From Antilocapra americana (Eukaryota > Chordata > Mammalia > Artiodactyla > Antilocapridae), in the NCBI GenBank assembly GCA_007570785.1, contig ML664152.1, positions 3,410,911 to 3,474,910 on the forward strand: 64,000 nucleotides of DNA. Direction: 5' to 3'. The translations under genes were made by a program, and so were the position numbers. Positions 12,452 through 23,492 of this stretch are shown here, piece by piece (positions within the stretch are counted from its first letter, which is position 1; each line of letters opens with the position of its first letter). The notes under the pieces were generated by a model. It searched no databases, was not told the DNA's origin, and was given only the letters and a program-made list of their open reading frames with translations.

Positions 12452-12516
12452 TGCATACTAAGTCGCTTTAGTTATGTCGGACTCTTTGCAACACTATAGA
12501 CTGTAGCCCACTATGG
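12452..12516 (-). repeat. Bov-tA SINE fragment
   Basis: Partial copy with ACTAAGTCGCTTTAGTTATG and GACTGTAGCCCACTATGG, directly next to the fuller copy at 12,225-12,441. Confidence 0.65.
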
Positions 12517-13159
12517 TCACCTATTAAAAAAAAGTTACAATCTTCTCAAAGTCAGCTAAGAAGACAGCATTAGTGTTGTGACCTTGAAGGCAGACAAAAA
12601 CATGAACTGTGAGCCAAATCTAACAGGCATTTTAACATTTCTGAGCATTCTAATCCAGGACAACTGACAAATCAGAGAAGAACCAGAGGTAGACTGGCCA
12701 AGTCCCACCAGGTGGACAAGGCCTCCCTGCTCAGAGCAGATGGGAAGGTCTGAGCTGGCTCAGTCCACAGGGACCGGAAGAAGAGGTGCAGCATGTGGGT
12801 CAAAGGAGGCCCAGGCTTGGCAGCACCCCAGCTCCCCATATCCCAGCCCACATGATATCCCCCAGATGACAACCTCGACATGCCTGAGATGACTTCCCTA
12901 CTGCCTTAGTGGTGTCTCTAAGCCCTCAGGGAGATTTAGATTTTGATATTATTGTGTTTAGCTTCACAAAATAATCTGTGTATTTGGCACTTAAGTTATT
13001 TGCAGTATTTAAGAAAACTTGGCAAATTAATCTTAGACATCAGCTTTGATTCCAATTTAAAAGGTGTAACTGAGTTACTGATTTTACACATTTCTTTTTT
13101 AGTGAAAAGGTATGAGAAATTTACTAACATTGTAAACATTTCTCCTCTTATGCAAGTTT

Positions 13160-13260
13160 ACTGACTGCCAGGGACTATTCTAGATGCCGAGGGTACAGCA
13201 GTAAACAAAACCAAGTTCCTCATCCCATAGAAGTTACTTCCTGGTAGGCTTGGGAAGTGT
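13160..13260 (+). repeat. L2-like fragment
   Basis: It resembles the mammalian L2 3' region: TGCCAGGGACTATTCTAGAT, then GGGTACAGCAGTAAACAAAA. Identification by eye only. Confidence 0.5.
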
Positions 13261-13581
13261 GATAACTTGACACTTGCCACATGTGTGATTTAGAGGGACT
13301 ATATCTACTTCAGAAAGTTTGATTTAGTGAGATAGTTAAGATGCTTAAAATGAAAAAGGTCTCTACTAAAAACTAGGTTTTCAAACTGCATAAGGAAATT
13401 AAAGTTGCATATAGGTACATGGTACATGAAAAAATGGTACATGCAGTCTGATCATCTTGAATTGATCAAAGTGAAAGATCAAAGCTGACTAAACTTATAA
13501 AGAGAATAATAAAAATTGTACATAAATGCATAGAGAGAAAAATAGGCCTGTAGCCTTAATAAACACTGATTTTATTTTTAA

Positions 13582-13895
13582 AAAGAATTTTATTTATTTA
13601 TTGGCTGTGATGTGTCTTCATTGCTGCGCAGGCTTTTCTCTAGCTGGAGCGAGTGGGGGCTGCTCTCTGGTTGTGGTGTGCAGGCTTCGTACTGCGGTGG
13701 CTCCTCTTGTCGCAAAGCACGGGCTCTGTGGAGCATGGGCTTCAGTAGCTGCCATTCTAGATCGCAGGCCCAGCAACTGCGGCACATGGCTTAGTTGCTC
13801 CGAGGCATGTGGGTATCTTCCTGGATCAGGGATTGAATCTGTGTCTCCTGCATTGGCAGGTGGATTCTTTACCACTGAGCCACGAGGACAGTCCA
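13582..13895 (-). repeat. CHR-2 SINE, near full length
   Basis: Reverse-complement copy: TTTATTTATTGGCTGTGATG start, GGCTTCAGTAGCTGCCATTC, and the tRNA-like head TTCTTTACCACTGAGCCACG. An imperfect target-site duplication ending TGATTTTA flanks it (about 13,566 and 13,900). Confidence 0.9.
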
Positions 13896-13957
13896 TAAAT
13901 GTTGATTTTAAAATACCCTCAAATAAACTCTTCTATGCTCTAAATTTCATTTCAAAG

Positions 13958-14577
13958 GGCATTAAAAACTCATGGAAATGTATCCCATTGTTCATTGCAG
14001 CACTATTTACAATAGCTAGAACATGGAAGCAACCTAAATATCCATTGACAGAGGAATGGATAGAGAAGTTGTGGTACATATACACAACAGCCATATACAC
14101 CCAGCCATAAAAAGGAACACAAATGTCAGTTCTAATGAGGTGGATGAACCTAGAGCCTATTATACAGAGTGAAGTAATTCAGAAAAAGAAAGATAAATAC
14201 TGTATTCTAACACATGTATATAGAATCTAGAAAAATGGTACTGAATAATTTATTTACAGGGCAGCAATGCAGAAACAGATATAGAAAACAGACTTATGGA
14301 CATGGGGAAAGGGGAGGAGAGGGTGAGATGTATGGAAAGACTAACATGGAAACTTACATTACCATATGTAAAATAGATAGCCAACAGGAAGGGAATTTGT
14401 TGTATGGCTCAGGAAACTCAAACAGGGGCTCTGTATCAATCTAGAAGGGAGGGAGATGGGAGGGAGGTTAAAGAGGAATGGATCATATGTGTACCTATGG
14501 CTCATTCATGTTGAGGTTTGACAGCAAACAACAAAATTCTGTAAAAGCAATTATCTTTCAATTTAAAAAAAAAAAAG
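13958..14577 (+). repeat. bovine L1 3' end with poly-A
   Basis: Sense copy: ATTGTTCATTGCAGCACTAT, then CATAAAAAGGAACACAAATG, GTGAAGTAATTCAGAAAAAG and a (T)TTAAA-A12 tail near 14,560-14,577. The ORF is broken. Confidence 0.85.
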
Positions 14578-14784
14578 GCGAGAAAGCCAGATAGAAATGA
14601 TGTTTTATCCACATTAATAAAAACTGGAAACAGAACCTACACATCAGCCACAGGGCAACGGTGGAATCCACAGTGGTCCTGACCATCAGTCATGCACATG
14701 AAGGTTAAGTCCATGGAAATAGGCTGATGGTGCCGTCAGGAGGAAAGGCAGGGCACGGAGTCTGCTGGGCACATGGCTGGGCCT

Positions 14785-14884
14785 TCATGCAGCCCACAAG
14801 CATCTACTCTGAGCCAGGCTCTGTTCTCAATGCTGGGGATGGAGCAGCAAACCAGACACAGTCCCTGCTGTCAAGAGACAACTT
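14785..14884 (+). repeat. L2-like fragment
   Basis: GAGCCAGGCTCTGTTCTCAA, then TGCTGGGGATGGAGCAGCAA and TCCCTGCTGTCAAG, a pattern of the L2 3' region. Confidence 0.5.
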
Positions 14885-16120
14885 CACACCCATGTTGAAA
14901 AAGTGTCCAGGATTAATCTGGGAAGAAGAGACACCTGTGAGCGCCGTGAGCAGGTGGTTCTCTCCCACATGCCATGTTAACCAAAGCTCTTCTCTGTGGA
15001 GGTCTTTTGTATTTCTGGTTAATTAATCCTGGAACATTTTACCGTTTTTCTTGCTACTGTCAAAGTATCTCATTGTCATTATACATTCTGGTGGACTGCT
15101 GGGTAAGAAATGCCTGGCTAACCTCATACCTACCAACATTTCTAATGGTTTACGAAAAGTCTACTGGTTTTTCTCAGCACATGCAGAAAAAATCTCAATC
15201 AACATTCCTGTTTTCTTCTTCTTTTGAGAAGCTAAAAAAATGTCAAGCTATCCTGCAAGGCCACAGTAACAACAAAGAAGTGGTAATGGCACAAGAACAA
15301 GTAAACAGGCCAGTGGAACAGCAGGAACGAGACTTCAGACCTGCCAGGGCTGGAAGGAAAAGTACCAAAGATGCAAAAAGCTTTGGAATCTTGATGTGTT
15401 TACAAAAATCTCTCTGAACTCAATCAATGCCTGCAAAGTGCTAGTGAACCCGGGGTTCTGGTGCTCCTCCCCTCAGGCACTGTGGTAGTCGACCATGTGC
15501 TCCTACTCAGCCTCGGGCATGTGGATTCTCGGGGACCCGGGGTGGCACAGCAGAAGCCCCACAAGGTCAAAGCTCCATGTCACCCTCCTGTTTGTGTAAC
15601 CCACACAACTCAGAGACACACTGAGCACTGGTCCCAGGAGGGGCCATCTTCACTGTACTGCCCGATTCACAATGGGGCTTGGTAAGGGTGGGGGGAAAAC
15701 AAGGCAGGCAGTATCTACCCAGGGTCTGCTTGTGTCCGGACCTACACAAGCACTTTAGAACACATCCCAAACTCTGACATGCCTCCTTCCCTAGAAGAGG
15801 GTCTGTGCCCCCTCCTCTTAAACCTGACCCTAGTGACTCACTGGGAACCACGCGTGAGACAGCATCCGAAGTGAGGCTGTGTGCGTCTAGGTATGCGGCA
15901 GCCGTCACCATTCTCCCTGGGTCACTCACTCCTGGAGCCCTGAGCGCCTCCTCAACCCTCGCCAAGTGAGATGTCTAACCAGAACCCCACCTCCCCTGCC
16001 ATGAGGAAGCCCAAGCCACAGAGAATGTCCACGCAGAGCTGCAGCGGTCCACAGCCCAGCTCACGCCCCTGCTGACAGCCAGCACCAACTTTCCGATTTG
16101 ATAAAATCCCTCCCCAAGAC

Positions 16121-16262
16121 TGGAGAAGGCAATGGCAGCCCACTCCAGTACTCTCGCCTGGAAAACCCCATGGATGGAAGAGCTTGGTAGGCTGCAGTCC
16201 ATGGGGTCGCGAAGAGTCAGACACAACTGAAGCTACTTAGCAGCAGCAGCAGCAGCAGCAGC
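16121..16262 (+). repeat. Bov-tA SINE 3' half with (AGC)n tail
   Basis: GAGAAGGCAATGGCAGCCCA, then CAGTCCATGGGGTCGCGAAG, ending in about eight AGC units at 16,239-16,262, the usual microsatellite born from this SINE tail. Confidence 0.9.
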
Positions 16263-17364
16263 TCCCCAAGACTCCAACCCTCAGATACCAAGCCACTCCT
16301 GGGCCTCCCAGCTGAGGACCCCAACCTGCAGGGCAGAGACAGGTGACTCCCACGCCACCCTTTCCAAACTCCTGGCCACAGACCTCGGAGCAGAATGAAC
16401 GGGCCATCCTGTGCCCACACCAGTAGGGATCAGGACACTTGCCAGTCTCTGCAGCTCTGCCTGGCCTCCCCCTGCTCATGAAAGAGTCTGGAGGCCAGGC
16501 CTGGGCTTTCCCTTTATGTGCTATTTCGTTTTGGTGAAAATGAGTAAACAGAAACCTCAATGAAACAGAGTCAGGAGGCCAGCATGGTACTCTCATGTCC
16601 TGACAGTAGGGACAGCCAGACAAGAAACGGACAGACTCTTCATGTCCCAGAGTTCACCAATGAGGCAGTGTCCCAGTCCAGCAATGAGGAGCCACTAGAT
16701 GAACCCTGGATTCCTCCAGTGGACTCTGTTAATTCCAGCTCTTCCAACCTCCCCTTCCCCTTTTAAAAAGAGTTCTCCACTCCTGGCAAGCCAGGGACTT
16801 GCCTGGGCTCCATGTGGTTGCAGGTCTGAAACTGCAATTCCTTGTTGATCCTGAATAAGCCCAGTTTTGCTGGCAAGATAACTGGCAGTCTATCTGTGTT
16901 AGAGCAACTGTTTCTAAGATAACTACAGAACTCCCAAGGAAATCAAGAGAGTATTTGACAATCTGACAACTTTGATTCCCAGAAATATTTATTTCATCAA
17001 TTCAATCTATGAATTACTGTGTCATTCAAAATGGGACATGCTAAGAGAATGGATGCAGAAGGTACACAGCACGCCCTTCAGTCATGTGATGTTCAATGCT
17101 GCACAAACGTAACTCTGCACACACTAGTGAGTGTAGAGAAAGTGCCGACCTGGTGCTAGGTGTCCAAGTGGCATCTCCCAATAGCCGTCAATGTGTGTAG
17201 TTATACATCTCCAGAATATCCCAGCACAGGTTCCTGAAGAGGAAAGGGACTCTTCCTCCCTGCTCATCAGCACCTATAGGAAACACATACTGGAGCCAAA
17301 GTATGGTAACAGCACATGAAGGACCTGAAGCATCTAAGTTAAAACAATGCACAACAAAGACCCT

Positions 17365-17577
17365 GGGACTTCCCAGATGCCTCCTGGGTGGTAAAGAATT
17401 TGCTTGCCAATGCTAGAGATGTGGGTTCGACCCCTGAGTTGGGAGGATCCCCTGGAGCAGGAAATGGCAACCCACTCCAGTATTCTTGCTTGGGAAATCC
17501 CATGGACAGAGGAGGCTAGTGGGCTACATACAGTCCAGGGATCACAGTCAGACACGACTGAGAGACTGACAACAACA
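17365..17577 (+). repeat. Bov-tA SINE
   Basis: Sense copy: GGGACTTCCCAGATGCCTCC head, GGAAATGGCAACCCACTCCA, CAGTCAGACACGACTGAGAG tail with ACAACAACATG end. Confidence 0.88.
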
Positions 17578-17705
17578 TGCCCACCACCATCATGATGTCT
17601 GGCGCACAATAACTTTGTTTAGTGAATGGTCACTCCATTTAACACAGGACTTATCGGTTTCATGAAAGTTTGCTGTAATTCACCCCAGTGCCTCTTTAAA
17701 GAGGT

Positions 17706-17996
17706 AAATCTTTTTTATTTTTTTTAATGTTATTTATGGCTGCACTGGCTCTTTGTTGCTGTGTGTGCGCTTTCTCTAGCTGTGGCTAACAGGGGCTACT
17801 TTTCAGCTGTGGCGTGCAGGCTTCTTGTGGGGGCGTCTCTTGCTGTGGAGCACAGCCTCTCAGGTGCAGGCTTAGTAGCTGTGGCGCACGGGCTCAGCTG
17901 TTTTGCCACAGGTGGGACCTTCCCATACCAGGGACGAACCTGACTCCCCTGCACTGGCAGGCAGATTCTTAACCACTGGACCACCAGAGAAGTCCA
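17706..17996 (-). repeat. CHR-2 SINE
   Basis: Reverse-complement copy: TTATTTATGGCTGCACTGGC, GTGCAGGCTTAGTAGCTGTG, TTCTTAACCACTGGACCACC. It is bounded by a duplicated GRTAAATCTT target (17,703 and 18,001). Confidence 0.88.
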
Positions 17997-18138
17997 AAAA
18001 GATAAATCTTGACTACCTTCTCCATCTCATCTAAAGTTGCTGGTCTGTGCAAGCTTTCTACCTCCAAGGTCAATTCTGGTCATTTATGCCTTCTTCATAA
18101 ACTACTCACATCAGCTACTTGGTCTTTTCATCGTCTGC

Positions 18139-18210
18139 TCTGGACAAGGAAATGGCAACCCAATCCAGTACTCTTGCCTGGGAAAACCCATGGACGGAGG
18201 AACCTGGTAG
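18139..18210 (+). repeat. Bov-tA SINE fragment
   Basis: Internal piece only: AAGGAAATGGCAACCCAATC, then CTCTTGCCTGGGAAAACCCA. Confidence 0.75.
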
Positions 18211-18239
18211 CCACATCCCTTTTAAAATACTGTGTTCTC

Positions 18240-19460
18240 ATTTCCTCTAAATCAGATTTATAAAAAGCAAAAATAGATTTGCCTTAACTTTATTTTCCTG
18301 GTTTCTTGAGTTGAAAGCTGAATTCATTTCTTTTTCTGGCTCTCTAATAAATGGTTAAGTCTATGCACTTTCTTCCTCCTGAGAGGTGTTTTCGCCTCAC
18401 CCCATGGGTAGTGTTCGGCAGCCTTCTGTCTTTCACCTACAGAATGAACACTGATCCCCTCTTCAATCAGCATTATTAAGGGGGTCCGGGCTTTCAGCTG
18501 TCCTTTCACTCTGAGGTTCTGACTAGGTTGCACTGTGGTCTCAGAATCTGGTCTATAGAATTAACTTTTCGAAACTTGGGATTTTTCTTTGTGGCCTAAC
18601 ATGTGGCCGGTTTTTGTTCAATGCTCTGTGTAGTTGAGAATCTATACTTTAGGTTTGCTGGGCACAAATTTCTGTACATCAGTTCTAGCACTTAAATCCT
18701 GTCTATCGGCGGTTCTCTACTGGGGGCGAGTCTGGCCCCAAGGGACGTCTGCCCACTTCCACCACCATTCTGCTTATCACAGCGGGTAGAGGCTGGGGAC
18801 GCTACCCACCCTGCTACAGCGCACAGGACAGCACCCACAAAGAGCCCGGGGTGCCAGGTGCCACAGCACTGAGGTGAGCAGCCCCTCCACACCTCCTCTT
18901 CTCCCCAGTCTAATCTGGTTTGTGGCTTGCTGAGGGCCCCTCTCTGTGTACAACTGGCAACTTCTCCCACTTGGATCAACTTAAGGATTTTTCTATTTTG
19001 ATACATTATTGAAACATTGATACATTATTAATACATTAGCTTATGATAGAAAGAACTGCTCTTCTCCTGCTTTGGCCTTGAGTTCATTTGACACTGGTAT
19101 TGCTAAACCCTTCTTTCTGTAGGACTGACACAGTTTTCTATCCTGTTTCCCACCTTCTTGTTTTAGCTTTAGATAGGTCACTTACATACCGCATCAGCTA
19201 GATTTCATTTTGCTACTAAATCTGGAGTTTTTATCACTTGGGAGAACTAACCCTTTCACATTATTTGGTGTCTCTGGGCTTGTTCATGCCATCTTACATT
19301 GTTTGCTTTTTAACACACCAAGCAAACCTCCTCATTCTTCTCTTTTTCCTGAATTCCTTTTTGTTGAGATGACGAAATTCTTCTTTGCTCTACTCTCCCA
19401 TTGGGTACCTGGGAGTCACATAATCTACCTTCAATCTTCTACTGGTTACCTCACACCACC
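18240..19460 (-). repeat. probable old L1 ORF2 remnant, antisense, with MER5A insert
   Basis: T-rich sequence on the + strand with scattered similarity to reversed L1 ORF2 (for example around 19,030-19,250). It is highly diverged. The assignment is tentative. Confidence 0.35.
18708..18880 (+). repeat. MER5A-like (hAT-Charlie) fragment
   Basis: GCGGTTCTCTACTGGGGGCG start, GTAGAGGCTGGGGACGCTAC, CTACAGCGCACAGGACAGCA: a diverged non-autonomous hAT DNA transposon. Confidence 0.7.
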
Positions 19461-20139
19461 TCAATACGAACACCTACATCCCAGTCTGCTTCTAGAACAA
19501 GCCTCACTCCACTGACAAAACATCCACCTGCTCTATCATTCCACACTTGAATCTGTGCTCCTTGACGGCAGGGACTCAGTGCCGGCAGTGAGAACACAGC
19601 AGTCTGGGGAGGCAAATGTGTCTCAGACTATTTCGAGATATTTCTTTAAACCTTTCAAATGAATTTCAGGGCATTTAAAGGTTACACTTATAATCTGGGG
19701 TTTACCTGACTATACTGCTTCATTCTCATGAATGACATGTATGTAACCTAATACCCTTTATACCCATGCACATGTATATTTGATATTCTATTTGTTCAGC
19801 AACACAGCTAACAACAATGTCTCCTTCTAATGGGGGACCAAGTCAAACTTAGCAAAGCACCTTACAGTAACTAGTTTTGAACAGCGGGTTATTCTGACTT
19901 GTCTAGACAAGAATTCAGATTATTTTAATGACATTCTAGCTAACAGGAGAAAATATTTAAATGTTTTTTCTGCACTATAATCATCACCTTCAATATTATT
20001 TATGAGAAAATTACATTAGAAAAGCATTCCTTTAAGTTTTGATGGCAGAGATACTGGGAATATCCTATAATATGCATTTCACTCCATGTATCAAATTCAA
20101 CAGTTGAATTCTCCACTCGGAATTCACATAGAAAATCTT

Positions 20140-20158
20140 AAAAAAAAAAAAAAAAAAA
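20140..20158 (+). repeat. A19 homopolymer
   Basis: An uninterrupted run of 19 A. No matching 5' element was recognised. Confidence 0.95.
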
Positions 20159-20245
20159 CAGGAAAAACAACACACATAAAGATGAAGAGATTTTTAAAGT
20201 TTAAAATAGTTATAGGTTATAGTCTTACGATATACTGGAAAGTTA

Positions 20246-20466
20246 AAGTGTTAGTCACTCAGCCGTGTCTGACTCTTTGCGACCCCATGGACTGTAGCCT
20301 GGCAGGCTCCTCTGTACACAGAATTCTCCAAGCAAGAATACTGAAGTGGGTAGCCATTCTCTTCTCCAGGGGATCTTCCCAACCCAGGGATCCAACCTGG
20401 GTCTCCTGCACTGCAGGCAGATTCTTTACCAAATTCTTTACCATCTGAGCCATCAAGGAAGTCTCA
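20246..20466 (-). repeat. Bov-tA SINE
   Basis: Reverse-complement copy: GTGTTAGTCACTCAGCCGTG, GACTGTAGCCTGGCAGGCTC, with the end ATTCTTTACC partly duplicated before ATCTGAGCCATCAAGGAAGT. Confidence 0.9.
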
Positions 20467-20507
20467 GGATATACTGGACTAACATTAAAATTCAAACTGA
20501 GAAATAG

Positions 20508-20705
20508 GGACTTCCCAGGTGGTCCAGTGGTTAAGAATCCGCCTTGCGATGCAGGGAATGTGGGTCCAATCATGGTCAGGGACTAAGATCCCACATGCCC
20601 TGGAGCAACTTAAGCCCTGTTCCTCAACTAGAGAGTCCGTGCAGCAAAGATCCCCCATGCTACAACTAAGACCCAACGCAGCCAAATAAATGATTAAGCT
20701 TAAAA
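20508..20705 (+). repeat. CHR-type SINE
   Basis: Sense copy: GGGACTTCCCAGGTGGTCCA head, GACTAAGATCCCACATGCCC, CTACAACTAAGACCCAACGC, ending AAATAAATGATTAAGC. Confidence 0.85.
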
Positions 20706-20798
20706 AGGAAAAATAGAAGAAGAAGAAACTGAGAAATAAACATCTAAATAAACAATAGGCAAAGTATGTCCTCAGACAAGTTAACTAAGCATTATCTA

Positions 20799-20930
20799 GG
20801 GACCTCCCTGGTGGTCCAGTGGTTAAGACTCTGAACTTCCACTGCAGGGGCACAGGGTTTGATCTCTGGTCTGGGAACTAAGATCCCACATGCTAGGCAA
20901 CATGCCAAAAAATTAAAAAATAAATAATAT
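20799..20930 (+). repeat. CHR-type SINE, short form
   Basis: Second sense copy close by: GGGACCTCCCTGGTGGTCCA head, TCTGGGAACTAAGATCCCAC, A/T-rich end (AAATAAATAAT). Confidence 0.83.
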
Positions 20931-23321
20931 CCAGTCAAGTCAAAAGGGTCCCTAAGAAAGCAAACCTCAGAAAAGTACTCAAAAACTGTTGAGGATTACT
21001 CCATCTCCTGTTTTCATTCGTTTCATATAAGAATCACCCAAAGAGATGTGAAGATCAAGAAAAAACACACAAACAGATTCTAAAAAGAAAAAAGAGGCCG
21101 TGACGAGCCAAAGACTAGCAAGGGCGCTGGCCGGGCCTGAACAAGGCTCTGGTTCTGTCCCCAACCTGGGTTCCAGGCACGCAGGCGCTTGGCTGGCCTG
21201 TTTTCCAGCCAGGAGCTCCGGAGCTGGCGATGTAGAGCCCCCTGGCATCTGGGGTCTCAGAACAGGGGCTTCTGGGCTTCTGGGCAAGGCAGGGGCCCCC
21301 ATGAGAGGGAATTGGACACTCTACACTGAGTGCATTGGAGAGCAGGGACTCTTGGTGCTCAGACGGCAAACGGGAAAACCAAAGAGCAAGGAGGCACTGG
21401 GAACTACCCACTAGCACAGAGGGTCCTAGATTGAAGTGTCCAGCATGCATTCCCACGGACTCCTTTAGATTCTCGAGTGCAGAGCTATTCACACAGGCTC
21501 TGCGCTGACACCCATCACACTGCATTCTCGTCATCACAACCTTGAGGGCCCAGTGAGAGAAAATACCCTCCCTTTCCAATTTTATCAAGCAGTTACCCTG
21601 TTTGATCCATTTAGATCCAGACTGACTGGTTTTGCACGGCACTGAGTCGGCCAGCACTTTTCCTGTAGAGGGCCCGCTGGTAACTGTGGGCGGCTTCTCG
21701 GGCCACACACAGCCTCTATCATGTCCTTTTTCCTCTGCAGTATGCCATGGATGGCTCCAGGACTGTGCAGACTGGGCCACAGTGGGACGCGAAGCACAGG
21801 CCTGTCGCTTACCAACCCCAAGCCTAGAGTTTAGCTGTCCCACATACTGTAACCCCAGCTACAACGTGCTCTAACTCAGCCTCAGGGATGCAGCCTCTTG
21901 CATCTTTCATTTAATCCATACATATGCTGAGGTGTCCAGCAGCTCCCTCCCTTCCCTTCCTGGTTGCCAGGCCCACCCAGCACAGCCTCAGGTTTCCCAG
22001 CAGGGAGGGTCCTCAGCCACTCTCAGAAGCTGCTCTATAAGCAGGATCAATTCCATCCACAAAGAAATGCAGGAGATTCTGGGGTAATTCAGTTTTAGTG
22101 GCTGTGAGAGCTGGTAATAAAGCCAGAAGAGGATGGAGAGACAGTACAAACTACACCTTTAGACTGGGGCTGGGAGCAGATGGGGGTGGGGGATGCGGAA
22201 TTGATGATCCTTCGGTAAACCAAACCAGTGTATTAATTAAGCTGAGAGAGCTGTTAAGGACCCCAAGAAAACTGTCAAAATTCTATATTCAAAAAGAGGC
22301 CTTTTCCGAGACCCCTGGAGGATACCAGCTGTATGTCACCACAGCACCATCAGTCTTCATTCCTGTATGGGAAGGGCTGTGACTGTGCCTAGAGAACCAG
22401 CCACCTGCCCCCCCACCCCGCCCAGCGATCCCTCCTCCTTTGCCTTCTATCCGGCTTCACGTCCCTCCCCAGTGAGATGGTCAGTCAAGAACTCATTCTG
22501 AGGACAATGTCTGTCAAGAGATCACTTTATTTTTCAAGCAAGGTTTTGAGAGGCACCACTTGAAGTTTAATATAATATTCAAATAAAGTCACAGATGTTA
22601 AATCCTGTCAAAACAAAACCTAGCCCCAAAAAAGTATTTCCCAGTCAACCACATATGTTCATGAGAGACACAGCAAAATTCCAACAACAAAGGTGTTTAA
22701 TGGTTCAGAATCCATTTCAGTAAATTCTGAGCTGAACGGCCTATCACAGCTGGCAGAATTTAAACTCACATCTCAGCTTTGTTTTTAAAACCATGACTAC
22801 CACTGTCATCATTAAAAATTGACATTCAAAACTTTCATGATATACTTGCTATTAACGATCAATGAGTATGTTTTAGGTTCAATAGGAACCCCAACCCTTC
22901 AAGGCAAGGGTTGGTTATGTTATGGTACTGTCTGCCGAGGGCACCGTCTGAGCTCAGGGACAGAGCACTGTGGTCATGGGCCTGGCAGCCCTGTCCCTGT
23001 CCTGATCTGGGGGGCACTCAGCTTGGCAGGCCAGAGGATGATCAAATAAACACGGGAAACAACAAGACCTACATGCTTGAAAGGCTCCATCTACACCAGC
23101 AGGGACAGCCACACACGCAAAACCAGAATCACAGAATTGTAGTAAGAGCATAGATGAACGCTGAAAACGAGAAACACGTCAATTACATAAATACAAGAAA
23201 ATACACACAACACTGACTAAAAATACAACTCAAAATAGCTGCACTGATGAATATGCAAAAACTTACGCCTATCCCGTTAAACTCGGGTTCCACACAGGTG
23301 GTTTGGAAAATGCTGTTCCAA

Positions 23322-23492
23322 GGAGTTACTTCTCAACCAGGGGGAATTTTTGTCCCCCAGCAAATGCCTGGCACTATCTGAAGACATTTTTGGTTGTTAC
23401 ACCTGTTGGTGGGGGTCCTGCTGGCATCTGCTAAAATCCTACAATGCACAGGACAAGAAGTACCCAGCCCCAAAAGTCAACAGGAGCCCAGC
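23322..23492 (+). repeat. MER5A (hAT-Charlie) copy
   Basis: ACTTCTCAACCAGGGGGAAT, CATTTTTGGTTGTTACACCT, CTACAATGCACAGGACAAGA: a typical MER5A, non-autonomous DNA transposon. Confidence 0.85.

Noticed and set aside
13618..13896. ORF with tRNA-like sequence
   Set aside because: Belongs to a CHR-2 SINE. The tRNA-like box is the SINE head and not a functional tRNA gene. The same applies to all Bov-tA heads in the window.
21115..21843. 242-codon minus-strand ORF in PKNOX1 intron 1
   Set aside because: No recognisable domain, no supporting splice pattern, and a GC-rich stretch where such ORFs arise by chance. It is not conserved with anything I know.
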